A DNA stretch of 6,552 nucleotides, taken from the NCBI GenBank assembly GCA_030611625.1, contig JAUWPK010000216.1, positions 1 through 6,552 of the forward strand, given 5' to 3'. Of this stretch, positions 5,494 through 6,552 are shown piece after piece; the stretch's first letter is position 1, and every line of letters starts with the position of its first letter. A program made the position numbers and the translations under genes. The notes beneath the pieces were generated by a model. The model was given only the letters and a program-made list of their open reading frames with translations. It searched no databases and was not told where the DNA came from. The DNA comes from Promethearchaeum sp. GTDB lineage: Archaea; Asgardarchaeota; Lokiarchaeia; Sigyniarchaeales; Promethearchaeaceae.

Positions 5494-6552
5494 TTAAGGA
5501 ATCGAATCAATTTCTGATTTTTTTAATTTAAACGAAAATATTTGGAGAAAAACACCAATAGTGGCAAATCCTACTACTAACAAAATACCTGCTACAAATC
5601 CGTATCCATCAATTATAAAACCTCCCAAAATATTTGCAGGTATTGCTAATAAAAGGATTACCGTTGGAATAAAGGAATAAATCGAATTTCGAATCTTATT
5701 TGGAACCAGATCAATAATAAGTCGAGAGTAAAAGAGCCAAGTTAATCGATAAGGAATTCCCATTGAAATAGAGATTAACCATATTCCCAAATACCTACCG
5801 AAGGAAAAATTCTCTGTCGGAGGTAATATTGAGTAATAAATACTCACAAATATAAGACAAAGAAGCATTCCAGCCAAGGATAGGATATATCCAATTTCTT
5901 TTTTCTTTGTTTTAGAACTATATTTTGCAAGAATCCCTACTAAAAAGACATCAATTGTTAGATTTATCCAACGTATCATGCCAGTTAAAGTATCTGTTAG
6001 AGCATATTGGTTATATAATGGAAAGAGAATAAGTTTTGTCCAAACTGAATCCAAAAAAGCACTATAAATCGCTATTCCGAAAAAGAAGAGCCACATTTTT
6101 TTCTGTGAAAAAACAAATTTCAAACCTTTAAGTAATATGGAAAAATAGCTATCTTTGGGTTCTTGATTAGGGGAAACTTCTAAATTATTTTTAATGGAAT
6201 CTGGTATTACTTCCCCTTCATTCGAATCTATATTCTCTGTTTTGGAAGATGGGCTAAGTCCCACCCCAACACACACACCTAAAATAATATTTACTCCGAT
6301 TTGTATAATAAATAAAATAACTCTTGAATAGGTATTAGCAATTAATCCACTCGCAAGTATACTTAGCCCCGCTATCCCTAAATACATGGAATAAACCCTT
6401 CCTGAAAGTAATCCATAAATTTCACGATCAGGATCAATTTCGCTACATTGACTCGTATAATGAGAATCATACCATGAATCTAATGCCCCAGAAACTTGAG
6501 AATTTCCTAATCCAGATAAACCGGCAAAGAGAACATAAACCACAAATGAATT
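5494..6552 (-). CDS. Major facilitator superfamily transporter (partial, N-terminus beyond right edge)
   Basis: This is a membrane transporter of unknown substrate. The frame is open to the right edge; a GTG at 6543 is available but lies within a membrane helix, three codons from the edge, so it is not the start. Of 352 visible residues, nine helices can be drawn at about 4-22, 54-71, 75-99, 152-171, 193-210, 218-242, 253-280, 290-314 and 317-341. A polar loop at about 100-150 (rich in Glu, Ser, Asn, Pro) is the central cytoplasmic loop, which makes the visible helices TM4-TM12 and leaves about 100 residues with TM1-TM3 missing. Family-like features are SGALDSWYDS (21-30), resembling the SGA-x-EAW-x-xD segment of many MFS proteins, and VPNKIRNSIYS (283-293) followed by GGFIIDGYG, resembling the conserved C-terminal-half motif. 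It converges with the ABC genes and is probably transcribed separately. The promoter is outside the window. Confidence 0.85.
   Translation of the reverse strand, partial: NSFVVYVLFAGLSGLGNSQVSGALDSWYDSHYTSQCSEIDPDREIYGLLSGRVYSMYLGIAGLSILASGLIANTYSRVILFIIQIGVNIILGVCVGVGLSPSSKTENIDSNEGEVIPDSIKNNLEVSPNQEPKDSYFSILLKGLKFVFSQKKMWLFFFGIAIYSAFLDSVWTKLILFPLYNQYALTDTLTGMIRWINLTIDVFLVGILAKYSSKTKKKEIGYILSLAGMLLCLIFVSIYYSILPPTENFSFGRYLGIWLISISMGIPYRLTWLFYSRLIIDLVPNKIRNSIYSFIPTVILLLAIPANILGGFIIDGYGFVAGILLVVGFATIGVFLQIFSFKLKKSEIDSIP

Noticed and set aside
6541..6543. GTG as the true start of the MFS gene
   Set aside because: The frame stays open to the window edge and the codon falls inside a membrane helix; the expected TM1-TM3 are missing, so the gene is truncated by the window.

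Overview
This is an AT-rich window with four protein genes, two of them cut by the window edges. The ribosome-binding sites are of the GGTGA and GGAG type, a TATA-like box stands before the leftmost gene, and T-rich tracts follow some genes. The extracellular proteins carry many N-glycosylation sequons. Together these favour an archaeon. The style of the secreted and membrane proteins reminds me of low-GC Asgard (Loki/Heimdall-like) genomes, but no marker gene here proves it, so the placement is an inference.

Layout. (1) Bases 1-1139, minus strand: the first 379 codons of a secreted, very acidic, tryptophan-rich protein that runs off the left edge. It has no ordinary start codon: an ATC stands where the ribosome-binding site predicts an ATG. 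(2) Bases 1140-1380: a divergent intergenic region with a 20-bp inverted repeat (19/20) enclosing two tandem copies of a 45-bp unit. (3) Bases 1381-4299, plus: a 972-residue FtsX/MacB-type ABC permease with ten predicted membrane helices and two large extracytoplasmic domains. (4) Bases 4338-5228, plus: its LolD/MacB-type ATPase, with a C-terminal tail of about 60 residues. (5) Bases 5229-5493: a convergent gap with T tracts and scraps of open frame on the minus strand that may be a gene relic. (6) Bases 5494-6552, minus: the C-terminal three quarters of a major facilitator superfamily transporter, whose N-terminus lies beyond the right edge.

The permease and ATPase almost certainly form one transporter, separated by only 38 bases. 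Transporters of this class usually act on lipids, lipoproteins, peptides or envelope processes; the substrate cannot be read here. The secreted protein starts divergently from the same intergenic region, so shared regulation or a functional link is possible but unproven. The MFS gene points toward the ATPase and is probably an independent unit. The points most worth checking are the anomalous start and unusual composition of the secreted protein and the repeat structure between the divergent genes.
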